Origin: Globomyces pollinis-pini
Taxonomy: Eukaryota; Chytridiomycota; Chytridiomycetes; Rhizophydiales; Globomycetaceae
Length of the DNA: 64,000 bases
Direction: 5' to 3'
Assembly (NCBI GenBank): GCA_025399215.1
Contig: MU621108.1
Location: 1 to 64,000, forward strand
Part shown: piece after piece, positions 46,913-57,971 of the stretch
How positions within the stretch are numbered: position 1 is the stretch's first letter
Layout of the letters: the number at the start of each line of letters is the position of its first letter
The notes under the pieces: model-generated
The model's database searches: none
The model's input: only the letters and a program-made list of their open reading frames with translations
What the model was told of the DNA's origin: nothing
Program-made: the position numbers and the translations under genes

Positions 46913-49764
46913 TTATGAGTTTATTCGAAAGATACCAAAGTTCTTCATCGCTCTGATACTAGATGGGATGTTTTGGGTATCGAGATTAGGATTATTATAA
47001 AGGTTCCTGTAAATAAGAGTTAGTTACAAGAGATTACAATTGAGTTAGATTTTCTAAATATGCGATTTCAGATGGAATTCGACCAGAAAGGTTATTATTT
47101 TCCAGACCCCTACAATCAATAAATCAAGTCTTTTTACAATTTGTTCAAATTCGTGAGATAACCAAGTTCAGAAGGAATAGATCCAGTCAATTGGTTATGA
47201 TGTAATCCCCTAAGATTTACCAACAAAAATTACTTACAAACTTTTCAAGTTTTTTAGATATCCAAGCTCTGAAGGGATTGATCCAATCAATTTATTTCGA
47301 TGTAGTCCACTAAAATTATGTGAATTTGATTACAGTTTAGTAAGTCTTGTAAGGTTTTGTAATTTTGAGGGGATATATCCAGAAAACTGATTGTCATTCA
47401 AAAACCTAAATATTAGCCTGAAATTAAACATACAATTCAGTTAGTTGGGTCAACCCTCCCAATATGGAGGGCAAAAATCCATCCAATTGGTTTGTGTGTA
47501 ATAGTCTAGCAATTAACCAAGAGAGACAAACTTACAGACATTCTAAAGAAGTTAACTGACCCAATTCCGAAGGAATCTGTCCAACCAAATCATTGCAATA
47601 CAATGAGCTAATTGTTAAAAATGGATCATCATTACAAGTAAGTAAGTCTTTTTAAATTTCCTAACTCTGGTGGAATAGTTCCATTCAATTTGTTATTACT
47701 TAGACAGCTAAAAATGAGCATCTAGATTATTTACAGAACCGTTAAGTTTGTCAATTTCCCCAATGATGAAGGAATGGAGCCACTGCATGCATTATTGTAC
47801 ATGGAACTACTGTTAGATACGATAACTAGTCTCACAAGTATTGTAATTTAGTCAGATGGCCTATTTCTGTTGGAATGGTCCCAGTTAATTGATTATTATT
47901 CAAGTCCCTATGTTTAGAATATTGCAAAACTTACAAATGCTTCAAGTTATACAACTGTCCTAGTTCTGGAGGGATGATTCCACTGAGTTGATTGCCATCC
48001 AACCGTCTACAAAGTTAAGTCCAATAAATTACAGTATGGTAAGGGTAATCAAATTCCGTATTGTCAGAGGAATAATTCCAGAAAGGTTCTTGTTTGAGAG
48101 TTCTCTATACGTTATTGCAGTGATGAATATACAGTTGTGAGGAACTCTTTGATCTTGTTAGCGACACACTAGAATTTAATTACGAGTTACATACATTTTT
48201 TCTAGCTCACTCTCCTTGTTTGAACTATCACTATTCATCTTTAAACTATCCATAGCTGCTTCTGCATTTTTGACATCTTTTGATAGTTCACATTTAACTA
48301 AATAATAAATATGAATATTTGCTTACCATTTTGGCCTACACTCTGTATTAACTTCTTTTTGGTGAATGCTCTCGTGGTGGACAAAATATTTAAATACTTT
48401 CTTGGATCTGATTCAAAACTTCCCATTGCTGGCCAACGACCGGAATGATACATTGTATAAATACTAGGTTTGCTAACGTCTTGTAGTCGTTTAAGAATCT
48501 CATTTTCGGTGATGAGATTCAATCTTAGATCTTTAGCTATTCCTAAAATTCTACTCGTAAGACCATTTCGTTCTGCAGCGAAAACTTCATGAATTTCGTT
48601 GGTTTTTGGGAGTTGAACTTCTGATATTATGCCACTTCGTCCACATTGTTCTCTAATGATAAGTTCAGCCATATATGATTCAAAATTAATCAATGAAGAG
48701 CTGCTATTTGCTAGAAAATAAGGTCTAGAGACCGAAGCGCTACACCTTTGCACTTCAAATGCAAGTGCATAGGCAGATTTTAAACCAGAATTTGCACCAC
48801 GACCAGGCCAAAAGTGAACTGATAAAGCTGCATTTCCAATTAAACAAGTTGGTACTCTAGCAAAATTTCCAGATTGGTAATATCGACACGATGCATAATG
48901 CATTTGAATTTCGAATTTATCAATAGGCTGTGTTTCATTTTTATCAATACCAAACATTGCAAGACCATCCAATATGATTCGTTGAACTACTTGTAATTCT
49001 TCATTGTTTACAGCACGTTGTTTAATGTCATCAAGAGTATCTCCTTGTTTCAATAGCCCAAATTCATTTGAATTTAACCTGATATTTAAATATCCACGCT
49101 CTGATCGAAGACTATTCATAAGATATCTGGTTTGGCCAACAGTTAATGCAACATTCAAGTTTTGTAGAAACGTTGCTTCATCAATATCTTTAGCATTTTC
49201 GACATGATAAGGAACTCCAAGTGCATAATCCGAGTAACCAAAAGAGCATTTATGGATTCCAAGTTCATTAAAAGCTGTAGAACTGGATCCATCTGCAAAA
49301 ACCAATAAATCGCAAGTAGTTGATGTAGCGACATTGACAAATTCGGGTTCAAACTTGGAGTTAATAATTGTAATCATTCCCATAAATGGTTCCTTTTGGA
49401 TTAATTCTAACGACAAATCCTCATATTCCATAATTGGAATATTTAACGAATCTCTCCAAACATTCTTTTCAATGTTTTTGCTTTGGTTGATTTTCTCGTT
49501 AATGATATTGGGAAGTAATTTTAATACAGAATTTTGCAATGTAATGACTTGCCTTCGTCTTCTGTTTCGCGGGACATCCTTTTCATTACGCCATCGATAA
49601 AATGCACCATCCTTTATAATTCTTGATTCATAAAGAGTGACATTCACTCTACGATTTTGTTCTTGAAAGAAGTGTACGAGTAACATCGCAAATGTAGTAC
49701 CTGCCGGTCCAGCTCCAACTACCACAATATGGACGGGTGCTTCTATATTTCCAGTACTAATCAT
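46913..49764 (-). CDS. FAD monooxygenase-like protein fused to 12 leucine-rich repeats
   Basis: A flavin domain opens with IVVVGAGPAGTTFAMLL (dinucleotide-binding GxGxxG) and contains CDLLVFADGSSS and the late flavin motif LIGNAALSVHFWPGRGANSG, as in hydroxylase/MICAL-type monooxygenases. The exon ends at a GTAAGC donor near 48,330. Splicing gives a helical linker (VKCELSKDVKNAEAA, SNKESELEKI). Then come 12 repeats of the form LxxNxLxGxIPxxLGxLxxL, for example RLDGNQLSGIIPPELGQLYN and GLHHNQLTGSIPSELGYLTN. Each repeat is one 72-nt exon, and every intron (24-30 nt) sits at phase 2 in the last Leu codon. An upstream in-frame ATG at 49953 would add 63 residues. Alternatively the repeats could be a separate gene starting at MDSLKMNSDS. 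Confidence 0.65.
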
Positions 49765-50077
49765 CTTGGCTTTTTTATTAGTAAAATCTAAACGGTTAAA
49801 GGAGAGTGACGAAAACGTCCTCTGTGAAACAACCTTCCTATGGTGACCACAGCCTTGCAAGAATAGATTCTGTATTGGAAATAATCTCCAATTTGATAAG
49901 ATGGGGAAATGAGTTCCAGTGCAAATACTGTCACTGTACCATGTATCATACAAGAATCAAAACTATGGAAATATGTTGCTGAGATGGAATGAGCATAGAA
50001 AACCCAAAGTAAATAGAAATTTATTTTTATTTTAGAAAGCTAGTGTGATATCTTTGTCTATACAGGTGAATTTTCCA

Positions 50078-50479
50078 TCAAACTATAAAGTCTCGGAATT
50101 CAAGTAAACCAGGATCGATTGTGTCCATTGAAATCCTACGTGATTTCCTGAATGACTTTATAGAGTGGATAGATGTTTCTCTTGATAATTCAGAGTCTCC
50201 AACTAAAGTTGAATCAACAAGGGAATATGAAAACTCTTGCACTTCATAAATCCAATCAATTGAATCAGCAATTGATGTACGATGAAGTCCATAATCTTTA
50301 AAGTAAGGTTCGACAGAAGATTGTAAATCCAATTTTGATAGTTGAGGTTCTTCTTTTGTGTGAAAGCATTGAGTTCCAATATTTTTAGCAAAAGATGAGA
50401 CTTTTGACCACATTGAAACACGTCTGTCATTGACTCTGTCTTTGTCTTCGTGTGCGTTTCCGAATAATTTAAGCTTCAT
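50078..50479 (-). CDS. small protein with C-terminal IDPxLLEF motif
   Basis: A 133-residue intronless frame of no known family. It is basic near both ends and Ser-rich, with no signal peptide or membrane helix. Its last residues, SMDTIDPGLLEFRDFI, closely match the last residues of the divergent neighbour, SADSIDPSLLEFKRFI. Both also carry an LFG/IFG-containing basic segment (KLKLFGNAH here, FKRIFGGFKKKS there). The shared tail suggests a common binding partner or common origin. Confidence 0.7.
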   Translation of the reverse strand: MKLKLFGNAHEDKDRVNDRRVSMWSKVSSFAKNIGTQCFHTKEEPQLSKLDLQSSVEPYFKDYGLHRTSIADSIDWIYEVQEFSYSLVDSTLVGDSELSRETSIHSIKSFRKSRRISMDTIDPGLLEFRDFIV

Positions 50480-50830
50480 AGAAAAGAAAAAAAACGGGAA
50501 TGGACCGTTAAAGTGCCATTTTGAAAACGACCCATTTGATTAGTGATTTGTTTTATAATTTCAACGTGAATGGAAAATGATGTCAATGCTTTGAAACAGT
50601 TTCAGAGTACTTCAAAATACAAATTTTAGGATTGTAACGCGCTACGTTTGACTAGATTCTAATACTTTGTTACTATGGAATCCATTTAATAACATCATAT
50701 TCATAACTCTCCCACCATCAGTGGAATCTCACACCATCATGAAACTGTGTCAAATCCCTGAAAAAGAGCCAGTGGCAAAGTGGCATCGATGGCTGCAGTA
50801 CATAAACTTGTTTGATTTTTAATTATCTTC
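50480..50830. promoter_or_regulatory. shared divergent upstream region
   Basis: This 351-bp gap lies between the start codons of the two genes whose products share a C-terminal motif, so it must hold both promoters. Co-expression is inferred. No specific box stands out. Confidence 0.4.
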
Positions 50831-52150
50831 ATGGACAGAAAACAACAAAAGAAGAATAAAAAGTCAAAGAAGGTTCCAGTTGGCCACGTAGAATCAGATT
50901 CTTCTGATGATGAACCTTTGATATTGAAGCATTCCAATAGGTCTTTTGATGTAAAGAAGAATTTAGGAAGGTCGCATATGGGAAATTCTACTCCAGCGTT
51001 AGTCAGAGTCGCTTCTCCTGCTATTCATCAATATCATCCTGCCATGTATTCTCCTCAAGTACCAATGCAGTCCCCCCAAATGGTGATGCAACAGCAATAT
51101 GTAAATCCGGCATTCCAATACTCTCCTATGCAACAGCAGCAATATGTGAATCCCGCTCTTCAATACGCTCCCATGCAACAACAAATGGTAAATCCCGCTT
51201 TGCAATATTCACCTGCGATGCAACAACAGTATATGGTCACTCCTGTCCAGCAACCAACTATGATGCACCAACCTCAAGCTCAACCAAAACAAAGCTTTTG
51301 GGTCCCTGCACAAGGAAAATTAGATTTACAATCAGAAACTTCATCCCAATCTAGTATGAGAAGGAAAAAGGCGAATAAACCAAAGAAGAGAGAATCTTTA
51401 GACATTTCTTCCAATCCTGGTTCAAAATTGAATACAGCTAATCTCAAATCCGCAAAATCACCCAAGAAATCTGTTTCGGACGCCCAACTTAGCCCAAAGA
51501 GTGAAAGAGATGTAGTTGTAAGAAAATCTATATCTCTTGCCTTGGATACCTCCAGCGTAAAAAAGAATCGATCCAGCATATCAGCACCACTAAAGAATAA
51601 TAGTAATCTGAAAATTGAAATGGAGTCTGGATCGGATGATGATGTACCATTAGCTCAAACTCAAAAACAAAAAGCTATATCGAACCGAAGATCAATTGAT
51701 TCAAGAAAAACTTTGATGGAAATTACAAATTCAAATGCAACCAATCTCAAATCAACCGAATCTCCAAAATCACCATTAGAAAAAAAACCAAGTTTCTTTA
51801 AAAGAATATTTGGAGGATTTAAAAAGAAATCTAAAGAAACAGTTTCATCAAAAATTCAACCAGATACCAAAGAATTATTACCTCCAATTGGATCCAAATC
51901 AATTGAACCCATTTCACAAACCTTCAAATCATCTTTGGATCCAAAATCAACTTTATCAACTGATACCTTGACAGATACAACGTTTAACAATACTGACTTT
52001 GGATTTGATTTTGATAATTTATTATCTAGATTAGATAATCCTTCAGCAAATAATGATTATCCTACTTTTAAACCTGACAAAAAGAAAGAATTAAGAGGTT
52101 CGGCCGATTCTATTGATCCATCTTTACTTGAATTCAAAAGATTTATTTGA
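50831..52150 (+). CDS. disordered Gln/Pro- and Ser/Lys-rich protein with C-terminal IDPxLLEF motif
   Basis: A 439-residue intronless frame that looks disordered almost throughout. Lys-rich start (DRKQQKKNKKSKKVPVGHVE); acidic Ser cluster SDSSDDEPL; a Met/Gln/Pro/Tyr-rich tandem repeat; a long Ser/Lys linker with many possible phosphosites; a basic segment FFKRIFGGFKKKSKE; and a tail ending SADSIDPSLLEFKRFI. The SGSDDDVPL later in the chain echoes the first SSDDEPL cluster. No enzyme or membrane domain is visible. The repeat unit recalls prion-like, Gln-rich assembly regions. Function unknown. Confidence 0.8.
   Translation: MDRKQQKKNKKSKKVPVGHVESDSSDDEPLILKHSNRSFDVKKNLGRSHMGNSTPALVRVASPAIHQYHPAMYSPQVPMQSPQMVMQQQYVNPAFQYSPMQQQQYVNPALQYAPMQQQMVNPALQYSPAMQQQYMVTPVQQPTMMHQPQAQPKQSFWVPAQGKLDLQSETSSQSSMRRKKANKPKKRESLDISSNPGSKLNTANLKSAKSPKKSVSDAQLSPKSERDVVVRKSISLALDTSSVKKNRSSISAPLKNNSNLKIEMESGSDDDVPLAQTQKQKAISNRRSIDSRKTLMEITNSNATNLKSTESPKSPLEKKPSFFKRIFGGFKKKSKETVSSKIQPDTKELLPPIGSKSIEPISQTFKSSLDPKSTLSTDTLTDTTFNNTDFGFDFDNLLSRLDNPSANNDYPTFKPDKKKELRGSADSIDPSLLEFKRFI
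51070..51260 (+). repeat. coding tandem repeat, Gln/Pro/Tyr-rich
   Basis: Within the 439-residue protein a unit of about 13-15 codons recurs, seen as QQYVNPAFQYSPM, QQYVNPALQYAPM and QQMVNPALQYSPA, with a degenerate copy on each side. DNA copies share caatatgtgaatcc-type cores. Confidence 0.75.
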
Positions 52151-52456
52151 ATATGACTTTCTATTACTATATAAAATTATTTACGCAATCCATGTTTTTA
52201 CATTTTTGGTATGAGGACTACGTCATTCGTATTTCAATTGTGAATTTGCCAAGGATTTGAAACTGATGTGGCTGGCTGATGGAAAAATAATCAAAAGTCC
52301 CTTTTGGTGTTTATGGAGAAGCCAAGATAGGAGTGCCACCACGTAACGTACTCGGTAAAATAGAAATCCGACTAAAGGATTAAAAAATGAAATACAAAAT
52401 ACGAAAAAAGTTGTTAAAAACAGATTTTTATTATTTAAATTGATAAATTGGTTGGT

Positions 52457-55400
52457 TTAATTAACACCACGTTTGACAACGTTAGATGCTTCAGCCAATG
52501 TACGAGTACCTGTAAGTTTACCAGATACACTATCATCTTCAGGTAACATGTAACTAATATCATCATAAGGATGACGATAGAGACCTTGTTTGAGACGTTT
52601 TTGATCTAGGTAATGTCCAATGAAACCAATGGATCGACCCAATACAAATAATCCATTAAAGGTACCAATCTTCATATATTCTTCAGCTTCGGCTCCGGAG
52701 AAGGCACCACATCCTCTTAATAAATCTACAAGGGCTACTCCTACAGCTCCATCCACATTCAGAATCAAACTATCTTTCTTTGCAGTGGTGATCTTTTCAA
52801 CTTCAAGTGCATACTTGAAAATTTCTGTGTTTGGGAAATGTGTAAGAACATATTCCTTTACAATAGAAACACGTAAATCAGGATTGGTTCGAGATTTGAT
52901 TTTGTGACCAATTCCCAAAATTAATTTGTTTGATTTACGCATTGAGGTGACAAATTCGGCAGGTGAAAGTCCTTTATCGTATGCATTTGAAAAGAGTTGA
53001 GCAGCACCATCTAATGCACCACCAAATCGATCACCAATGGTTAATAAACCAGATACAAGTGAAGAAACCAAGTCTTTACCAGCTCGGGCTAACAAAAATT
53101 AATATTCCAAAGAAAAAATTCTTACCAGTGACAATGGTATTATGAGCACCAGATACTGCAGGACCATGATCAGCAGTCAGCATAAGCGCCATTTCAATGA
53201 ACTTCGCAGCATAGGCAGGTAATCGACGTTTAAACCAAAGTAAAGATAAAACACCACCAATACCAATATCTTCCTTGAAAACTTCGGAAATAGCCATTCC
53301 AGAGTAAGATAATTCTTGACCACGATCATCACAAATGGTAGAGATGAAAGAAGCAGGTTTACGAATCAATCCTAATTCTTGTGCCCAAGCATAATCAATA
53401 GGGATCTTTGGTACTTCAGGTTCAGCATTTGGTACCAAAGTTCCCTCTTCCACCAAAGAGTCATAGACGCTTTGTAGAACCTTTGGTAAATCTTCAAAAG
53501 TATCTGGAACATGAACACCAGCTTCCTTGAGTGCTCTGTTTTTGGCAGCAGCAGTTTCACGGTCAGAATTGGCAAAAGAACCAGCATGTCCAAATTGCAC
53601 ATCAGTGGTGAACATAGTGGCACAAGTACCAATGCACCATGCAACAACAGGTTTGGTGATTTTACCAGACTTTACGGCCTCAGCAATCAAATACTCTTCA
53701 TCACCACCAACTTCCCCAAGCAACACCATCATCTTGGCACCTTCATCAGCTTCGTATCGTAACATATGGTCAATGAAAGTGGATCCTGGGTAACGATCAC
53801 CACCAATAGCAACACCATCATAAACACCATCAGTAGATCTGGAGATAATGTTGTTCAATTCGTTAGACATACCACCAGATTTGGATACATAAGCGACTGA
53901 ACCAGGACGGTATAATTTGGATGATACAATATTGTCCATCATACCACCAGTATTACCAATCTTGAAACAACCAGGTTTGATACCACCTACGGTTGCTGGT
54001 CCAATAATCAAAATGTTCTTTTGTTTGGCTTCCCATAACAATTCACGGGCGCGTTTTTCTGGGACACCTTCAGCAATAATAGCCACAGTTTTGATTTGTG
54101 GGAAAGTAAAGATTTCTTTGGTGGATTCATAAACACTTCGGAAGGAAGCAAAATTGATAACAACATCTACATCCGGGAATTTTTCACATGCTTCAGCAAT
54201 GGAAGTGTATACAGGGAGTAAAGTTTCTTTTGTTCCCCAGTAAAATTTTTGGACGTGGTGACCTCCGAATGGGTAAATCATACAAGCGACCGAAGGTTCA
54301 GATCGTTTGCACATGAAATCAAAATCAAGCATTCCTTGGACAGCTCTTGGTTGCATACCGTAGATGAATGATCGAGTAGTGTTTGTAAATAGTGGTTTGG
54401 CGACTTCTTTAATTTTTTTTGAAGCATTTGAAGCTTTTTGCTTCTTGACTTGTGCCTTGGTAGTAGAGGTTAAGCGCTTCTTTGTGGAAGCTACTTGTGG
54501 AACTTCTGGTTGAGCAATATCCATTAGAGAACCACCAGATGACATAACAGCATCATTGTCATCTAGACCTTTATGGTCGTTATTAAGTGCAAGTGGAACA
54601 ATTCCAGTAACATGCATTTCTAAAATAATCAATTAAAGTTATATAGTACCTGGTCCATACACATTGATTTCAATTCCCAAAGTTTCACCCAAACTACGCA
54701 TCAAACGTAAGCCTTCTTGGTAATTAGGACCAGCACGACGAACGAAAACACGAACTTTGTGTGTTTGAAGGAGTTGTTGATATTCATTCATAGCTCTAAT
54801 GATTCCCTTGAAGGTAGCAGCGACATTGGTAAAGTTGGCAATACCACCACCGATGAAAAGAAATTTACCATCTGGATGAGGTTTGTTACGAGTCATTAAA
54901 TCTAAAATTGTCTTGGCGTATTCATAAGTTTGGGATTCAGAAGGAGCACCAGAGTATTCACCATAGTTAGCCAACTCATGGGTGTAACCATGAGCAGCAA
55001 TGGCATCTGCGTAAACAACTGAAGCACCACCACCAGCAACCTAAAACATCAAAACATAACTGGGTATACCATTGTCCAAATACGACCTTCAGGGTTAAGA
55101 ACAGTCAATTTCAAAGAAGCTCCTGTTTTGGCATCTAAATCAGCAATATAAGCTTCTTCCTTTGTCATTTGACGACCAAATGGTGCAGGAAATTCAATTG
55201 GTGAACCAAATTTACCATGATCTTCAGGATAAGCAGCTTTTCTACCTTCTGACCAAAATTGACCGCATTCAAAATCAGCAGTTTGATCTAATTTAGCAGC
55301 CAAATCAAGATAATGAACGGTAATGCCTTTGGCAGTTTCCAAGACAACCAATGGGTTAATTTCCAAGTAAGTAAAATTAAGTTTGGAATATACACTGTGA

Positions 55401-56023
55401 AGTAAAGTAATGAAAGTGACCAAAGCTTTCTTTTGCTTATCAGATTTGACACCTTTCAGTAAAGTGGTCTTGATTGATTCGGCAGTAGGGAATGGTTGAT
55501 TTACCTTGACCATCAATTTCATAGCTTTTGCATCAACATCACCCACATCAACACCACCTTCGTGTGTGAAGTAAATAAGATCTCCTTCGCGTAAAGATTG
55601 AATACAAATGTAGAACTCTGAATCTTGATTGTGCACACAGAATGGTTCTACCAAGAAGGTATCCAAGAAGCCTTTAGTCTTTTCGATTTGAATGGTAGTA
55701 CCGGCACGATCAGCGATCCATTTTCTAACGTCAGACCAGTTCAAGTTGATGCCTAGTAAACCATTTTTACCACGTCTTTTGATGAGTTGATCAGGTTTAC
55801 AGACCAATTTAATTGATTTTAACCAAGGATGATTGATTTCAGTTTTATCTAATACCGATTTTACATGAGATTTAAAATCTGATTTATTTTTGATCAGGGA
55901 TAGATCAAAAGTGATATGAGCTAATTGAGTAGGAGGGATGAAAGAGCACGAAGGATCAGCTAAAGGGATCCAATGATTTAGTAAATGTTTTCCATCGAAT
56001 TCTCTTATTGGTTTTGCAGACAT
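52457..56023 (-). CDS. ACL1: ATP-citrate lyase, single-chain
   Basis: ACL splits cytosolic citrate with ATP and CoA into acetyl-CoA and oxaloacetate, feeding lipid synthesis and protein acetylation. The N-terminal ATP-grasp half starts [18 protein letters not shown] and has [10 protein letters not shown] and [15 protein letters not shown]. The CoA-ligase part follows ([40 protein letters not shown]) with the phospho-His in [20 protein letters not shown]. The citrate-synthase-like module ends it ([38 protein letters not shown]). All parts sit in one polypeptide joined across three short introns. I chose the ATG at 56021-56023; an in-frame ATG at 56101 would add 26 basic residues. Its first exon is the source of a duplicated fragment near 58.0 kb. 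Confidence 0.96.
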
Positions 56024-56099
56024 TCTGGGTTTTTTTTTTGATACTTTAATTTTGGTGATTTTTATCTTGATGGTAGGGCTGATATCAAGCCTCCGTATC

Positions 56100-56163
56100 A
56101 TTTAATGATCATTAAATTAACCACTTTCATATGCATCATTTAAATATTAAATGATCATTTAAT
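56100..56163. promoter_or_regulatory. two 18-bp palindromes upstream of ATP-citrate lyase
   Basis: Two perfect 18-bp palindromes with a TGATCA core, ATTTAATGATCATTAAAT at 56100-56117 and ATTAAATGATCATTTAAT at 56146-56163, lie 77-140 bp before the ACL start codon. Their similarity and position suggest binding sites for a dimeric regulator of ACL; AT-rich chance palindromes remain possible. Confidence 0.4.
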
Positions 56164-56213
56164 GTTTATCAATTAACTTGTAATAAAAGTATATTCATGT
56201 ATTAAATAGTAAA

Positions 56214-56524
56214 TCATCCACCATGTAATGTAGAAATAAATACAATGGTATCCCCTTCTACTAATTGATATTCTAATTCCCCTTCTAATTCCCAATCGGC
56301 ATCATTAATTAATACTAATATTCCTGGAGTAACAGATCCTGATTTAATAAACAATTCCTTTCGTTCTTGTAATAAATTATCACTCATCCATTGAATTAAT
56401 CCTATATTTTAATTAAAATAAAATTACCTTTCATATTCAATTCATCAGGTACATTTTCTTCATATCGTTTCTTATTTTTAAACAGTAATTCTAATCCTCC
56501 CCCAAATTCAATAATCACTTTCAT
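56214..56524 (-). CDS. URM1: ubiquitin-related modifier 1
   Basis: URM1 is the sulfur carrier that thiolates wobble uridines of tRNAs and can also be conjugated to proteins. Two exons joined by a 26-nt intron encode about 95 residues. They start [19 protein letters not shown] and include [20 protein letters not shown], then end exactly in [10 protein letters not shown], the invariant C-terminal di-glycine tail. The intron breaks the open frame into short pieces. The gene lies just upstream of ACL on the same strand. Confidence 0.95.
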
Positions 56525-56843
56525 GTTAAAAAAAAATCAAGCCTCAATATTACGATTGGAAGTTCAAAAGCTAGCAAATTGACTCTTGCATCAACTCCTG
56601 TTACCATTGCTTTTCATACGAATGATACAAACTCTCTCTTTTCTGTTTTAATACCGCTATTCAGTCAGCAATCTTACTATTTACGGCTCCTTGATTACAT
56701 TCGTAATTGTAAACAGTCAAGGGCCCTTATGGAAAAACAAATCCAGGGAATTTAATAAAGTTTGATTTTAAAGCTAGTAAATTCTTATTTGATTAACTAC
56801 GTCTCAACGTTTTCAACCTCCCTTTTTTACTTTCAAAAAAATA

Positions 56844-57971
56844 ATGGAACAAATTACAGACGAAATCACACAAATGAGCAATAAAATTAATGCTATTGGA
56901 CAGCTGTTGAAGAAACCTTCTAAAGAATGGACTGAAGAAGAAAAAGAAGAGTGTGGGAGCAAGGAGCACCTCAGAGAAGAAAGGAAGCAGCTCAGAGACA
57001 AAGAGCTTGAGCTTCTAAAGGAGCAAACAATATTATTGCAGAGAGAGCAAAATCAAGGTATTAGTTCCCTAATAACAGCAGGAACCGCTATGGATATTGA
57101 TGTCCGTCCTTTTGATTCTGCCATATATCAATCCAAAAAGAATCAATATTTCCCCTTCTTTGACCCTATGATTGAAAAGTACCTTATCCATTTTGGTGAC
57201 AATGCTCTTTTGGCAACAGACAATGTTATCCATGAAGTAAATCAGATAATATCAAAGAGGGTAGTGGAAAAATATCTGCCTATTATTTGCAGTACAAGTA
57301 GAGGGATGGGAAAGACTGCATTTATGGAAGCTGTCGGAATGCAACTTGTGAAACCTCATTTGAAAAACCAGCTTATTATGGATGCTCTTGCTTATGGTCG
57401 TATTCTCTCTTTTGATTTTGCAGGTGCTGCAGTTGAAACTGCTATCCCCAGTCAAAGCGAAATCAGAACATTCTTTACTCGCTTGATGGTTTACTTCTTG
57501 TGCCGTATGTTTGATGGAACTCAAGTGGATGGAATTCACTTTGAAAAAATCAGTCAGTTTGCGTCTGTTACTGATATAAATGGAAGGCAAAATAAGTTTA
57601 CAAGGTGGTTACGTAAATCAATAATGCTGAATGCAGACGATATGATGGACGAGTACATCCGCCTGACCAATCTTGCTTTTAAAGTCAACTGTAGTTCCCC
57701 ACCAGTATTCTTGCTTGACGAAATCCAAGGATTATTGAAACCAACTACAGTCCAGTCAATGTACAAGGATGATCAAGTTGTGAATCATTCGTTCTTGTCG
57801 CTATTGCTTACTCAGTTGGCTGTAAAGTACAAGCCAGTTTGCATCTGTGGAACAAATAGTGGAAACATTATCAATATCGCAGATAAGTCTAAAATCATTC
57901 CTCAATTTATATCGTTATCCACGGTACTCAAGGAAGACGATTATAAGGCATTTTGCGATCAAAGTATTTGA
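56844..57971 (+). CDS. Crinkler (CRN)-like P-loop NTPase, 3' end disrupted
   Basis: The N-terminus has a charged helix of the kind common in fungal CRN-like proteins (PSKEWTEEEKEECGSKEHLR, LRDKELELLKEQ). A P-loop follows (ICSTSRGMGKTAFMEAVGMQ) and a Walker B-like acidic motif (PPVFLLDEIQGLLK). CRN-like proteins of chytrids, Rozella and oomycetes include secreted or nuclear effectors, but many are of unknown use; no signal peptide is seen here. The reading frame ends abruptly after KAFCDQSI at a TGA that belongs to an inserted piece of ATP-citrate lyase sequence, so the natural C-terminus is lost. The gene is intronless, unlike its neighbours. Confidence 0.75.
   Translation: MEQITDEITQMSNKINAIGQLLKKPSKEWTEEEKEECGSKEHLREERKQLRDKELELLKEQTILLQREQNQGISSLITAGTAMDIDVRPFDSAIYQSKKNQYFPFFDPMIEKYLIHFGDNALLATDNVIHEVNQIISKRVVEKYLPIICSTSRGMGKTAFMEAVGMQLVKPHLKNQLIMDALAYGRILSFDFAGAAVETAIPSQSEIRTFFTRLMVYFLCRMFDGTQVDGIHFEKISQFASVTDINGRQNKFTRWLRKSIMLNADDMMDEYIRLTNLAFKVNCSSPPVFLLDEIQGLLKPTTVQSMYKDDQVVNHSFLSLLLTQLAVKYKPVCICGTNSGNIINIADKSKIIPQFISLSTVLKEDDYKAFCDQSI

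Noticed and set aside
46913..48130. Non-coding satellite-like repeat
   Set aside because: The spaced repetition is explained by in-frame leucine-rich repeat exons separated by short introns.
53511..54132. Several plus-strand frames across ATP-citrate lyase
   Set aside because: They are antisense to strongly conserved lyase motifs such as the phospho-His region.
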